In this document: piece after piece, positions 62,302 to 64,000 of the stretch
Layout: each line of letters starts with the position of its first letter
How positions within the stretch are numbered: the first letter of the stretch is position 1
DNA from: Planctomycetota bacterium
GTDB lineage: Bacteria > Planctomycetota > PUPC01 > DSUN01
Reading direction: 5' to 3'
DNA length: 64,000 nt
Assembly (NCBI GenBank): GCA_035384565.1
Contig: DAOOIT010000032.1
Location: forward strand, 1-64,000
Notes under the pieces: model-generated
Database searches by the model: none
Told to the model about the DNA's origin: nothing
What the model saw: only the letters and a program-made list of their open reading frames with translations
Made by a program: the position numbers and the translations under genes

Positions 62302-63615
62302 ATGCCAAACGGAAGACCAGGAGCGGGACAGGGGAGCCGCGAGCGACAGGAGATCCGCTGCGCGGTGTACACGCGGAAGTCCACGGACGAAGGCCTCGAT
62401 CAGGACTTCAACTCGCTCGACGCCCAACGCGAGGCGGCGGAGGCGTACATCGCGAGCCAGCGCTCGGAAGGGTGGACCTTGCTGCCCGACCGCTACGACG
62501 ACGGCGGCTACACGGGAGCGAACGTGGACCGCCCGGCGCTCCAGAGGCTACTGGCGGACATCGAGGCGGGCCGCGTCGAGTGCGTCGTCACGTACAAAGT
62601 GGATCGCCTGAGCCGTTCGCTCCTCGACTTCGCGCGGCTGATGGGGACCTTCGACGCGCACGGCGTCAGCTTCGTGTCCGTCACCCAGCAGTTCAACACC
62701 GCCACGTCGGTGGGCCGGCTGCTGCTGAACGTCCTCCTCTCGTTCGCCCAGTTCGAGCGCGAGATCATCGCCGAGCGGACGCGGGACAAGATGTCAGCCG
62801 CGCGCCGCAAGGGCAAGTGGACGGGCGGCGTGCCGGTCCTCGGCTACGACGTAGCGCCCGAGGGCGGCCGGCTGCTCGTGAACACGGAGGAAGCGGAACG
62901 AGTGAGGGCCATCTTCGCCCTCTACCTCGAGCGCCGAGGGCTGCTTCCCGTCGTCCAGGAACTGGAGCGTCTGGGGTGGTGCAACAAGCGATACACCACC
63001 CGCGAGGGCAGGGTACACGGTGGCGGGCCGTTCACCAAGACAACCGTGCAGAAGCTGCTGACGAACCCCCTCTACATCGGCCAGGTCCGCTCGAACGGCT
63101 CCCTTCATCCCGGCGAGCACGAGGCCCTTGTGGACGAGATCACCTGGCGGACGGCTCAGGAGCTGCTACGCCGCAACGGGCGGAACGGCACACGCCACAG
63201 GCGCCCCGGGCCGACACCACTCCTCCAGGGTCTGCTCCACTGCCGGCCCTGTGGGAAGGCCATGACGCACTCGGTCGCGGCCCGCGGGACGCGGCGGCAC
63301 CGCTACTACGTCTGCCAGACGGCCCAGAAGCGCGGCTGGGCCGCCTGCCCAACGAAGTCCGTATCCGCCGAGAAGATCGAGGCGTCAGTAGCCGAGCAGT
63401 TGCGAGGCCTGCTCGCCGCCCCAGGCGCAAGCCGCATCGAGGCCCTCGCGCCCTTCGGCGATGGCTGGGAGACTCTCTCCCCGGCCGAGCGCCGGCGCGC
63501 AGTTGCCAGCGTCGTCGAGCGGATCGACTACGATGGCCCGTCAGGCCAGCTCGCCGCCGTGCTGCGAGATGGCGGCAGCGACCCCCTCCCAAGTGAAGAG
63601 CGAGGAGAACAATGA
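62302..63615 (+). CDS. large serine recombinase
   Basis: The 437-residue protein follows AGGAAGGAG. Residues about 18-165 are the resolvase catalytic domain with nucleophile Ser27 (YTRKSTDEG), DRLSRSLLDFARL and FAQFEREIIAERTRDKM. The recombinase DNA-binding domain follows (about 180-300, GVPVLGYDV, TVQKLLTNPLYIG), then a zinc ribbon (CRPCGKAM, with later Cys in YVCQ and AAC). It would integrate or excise the element. Its stop overlaps the start of the next gene (ATGA). Confidence 0.95.
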   Translation: MPNGRPGAGQGSRERQEIRCAVYTRKSTDEGLDQDFNSLDAQREAAEAYIASQRSEGWTLLPDRYDDGGYTGANVDRPALQRLLADIEAGRVECVVTYKVDRLSRSLLDFARLMGTFDAHGVSFVSVTQQFNTATSVGRLLLNVLLSFAQFEREIIAERTRDKMSAARRKGKWTGGVPVLGYDVAPEGGRLLVNTEEAERVRAIFALYLERRGLLPVVQELERLGWCNKRYTTREGRVHGGGPFTKTTVQKLLTNPLYIGQVRSNGSLHPGEHEALVDEITWRTAQELLRRNGRNGTRHRRPGPTPLLQGLLHCRPCGKAMTHSVAARGTRRHRYYVCQTAQKRGWAACPTKSVSAEKIEASVAEQLRGLLAAPGASRIEALAPFGDGWETLSPAERRRAVASVVERIDYDGPSGQLAAVLRDGGSDPLPSEERGEQ

Positions 63616-64000
63616 GCCAGACCGCACCCCCTCTGGATGCCATGCCCTTCCCGCAGCGCCTCGAATGGTCGTTGGCCCCCGCCGACGATCAAGCGCAGGA
63701 GAATGAGGTCCCGCCGCCCGAGCCGGGCAATGTCCCGCGCGTCGCGCGCCTCATTGCCCTCGCGATCCACTTCGACGGCCTGGTCCGGCGGGGCGAGGCG
63801 CCCGACTACGCTGCCCTCGCCCGATTGGGCCAGGTCACCCGTGCCCGAATGAGCCAGATCATGGACCTCCTCTGCCTCGCCCCCGACATCCAGGAGGCCC
63901 TTCTGTTCCTGCCTCGCGTGGAGAAGGGGCGCGACCCCGTCACGGAACACGACCTTAGGCCGGTCGCTGCCCAGGCGGACTGGGAGCACCAGAGAGCCGC
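63612..64000 (+). CDS. recombinase-associated HTH protein, 3' partial
   Basis: The gene starts inside the recombinase stop codon and runs off the window; 129 complete codons are visible. It has LIALAIHFDGLVRRGEAPDYA, then ALARLGQVTRARMSQIMDLLCLAPDIQEALLFLP in pieces: a helix-turn-helix (ParB/KorB-like) segment typical of the small proteins encoded after DUF2924-linked recombinases. It likely helps recombination or regulates the element. Confidence 0.8.
   Translation, partial: MSQTAPPLDAMPFPQRLEWSLAPADDQAQENEVPPPEPGNVPRVARLIALAIHFDGLVRRGEAPDYAALARLGQVTRARMSQIMDLLCLAPDIQEALLFLPRVEKGRDPVTEHDLRPVAAQADWEHQRA

Overview
The window looks like the chromosome of an uncultured Planctomycetota (PVC group) bacterium. 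The GC content is high. Markers include H-X9-DG type pseudopilins, PEP-CTERM secreted proteins, large families of secreted beta-propeller and FG-GAP proteins, OPT-like (DUF6785-type) membrane proteins and zinc-finger/FecR anti-sigma factors. The assignment rests on gene families recognised by eye, not on a phylogeny.

Layout. (1) 1-5.6 kb: the 3' part of a bacterial protein-arginine deiminase with all four catalytic residues, a membrane-anchored HEAT-repeat protein, and a TPR gene broken by a palindromic insertion. (2) 5.6-14.3 kb: an FHA domain fused to the lipid II flippase MurJ, a CYTH protein, an FG-GAP/ASPIC secreted protein, phosphofructokinase, a twin-arginine secreted protein next to tatA, and tRNA-Cys. 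(3) 14.4-27.6 kb: a long minus-strand locus with two MacB-type ATPases, two FtsX-type permeases (one carrying a degenerate M28 peptidase domain), two OPT-like membrane proteins, a PqqD-fold protein and an unrecognised partner. The genes are linked by overlapping start/stop codons, and three junctions carry short repeats. (4) 27.7-35.9 kb: secreted beta-propeller proteins, an MBL-fold hydrolase and small membrane proteins. (5) 36-44.3 kb: tRNA-Leu, an MttB-family methyltransferase, rimI-ndk-hemB, a TPR/FMN-binding protein, a DUF1284-like protein and nagA. (6) 44.6-55.3 kb: two PEP-CTERM proteins, two pseudopilins, two orphan molybdate/tungstate-type binding proteins, an alginate-export-like porin, and an ECF sigma factor with its FecR/zinc-finger anti-sigma. 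(7) 55.4-64 kb: tRNA-Asn, then a repeat-rich non-coding strip, then an integrated element with a DUF6788 protein, a three-gene operon ending in an ATP-dependent ligase fused to a Cdc48-type AAA+ ATPase, a DUF2924 protein, a serine recombinase and its usual small partner (cut by the window end).

The most unusual items are the ligase-AAA+ fusion operon in the element, the bacterial PAD enzyme, the FHA-MurJ fusion, and the PqqD/ABC/pseudo-peptidase/OPT locus. A dispersed repeat built on GAGCAAGTATGGG occurs at two sites 38 kb apart, with a 73-bp tandem array at the second.

Sigma70-like promoters were found by eye upstream of murJ, pfkA, the Tat substrate gene, tatA, the 38196 gene, rimI, the 44591 gene, tRNA-Leu and tRNA-Asn. 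All functions are inferred from sequence motifs; no database search was possible.
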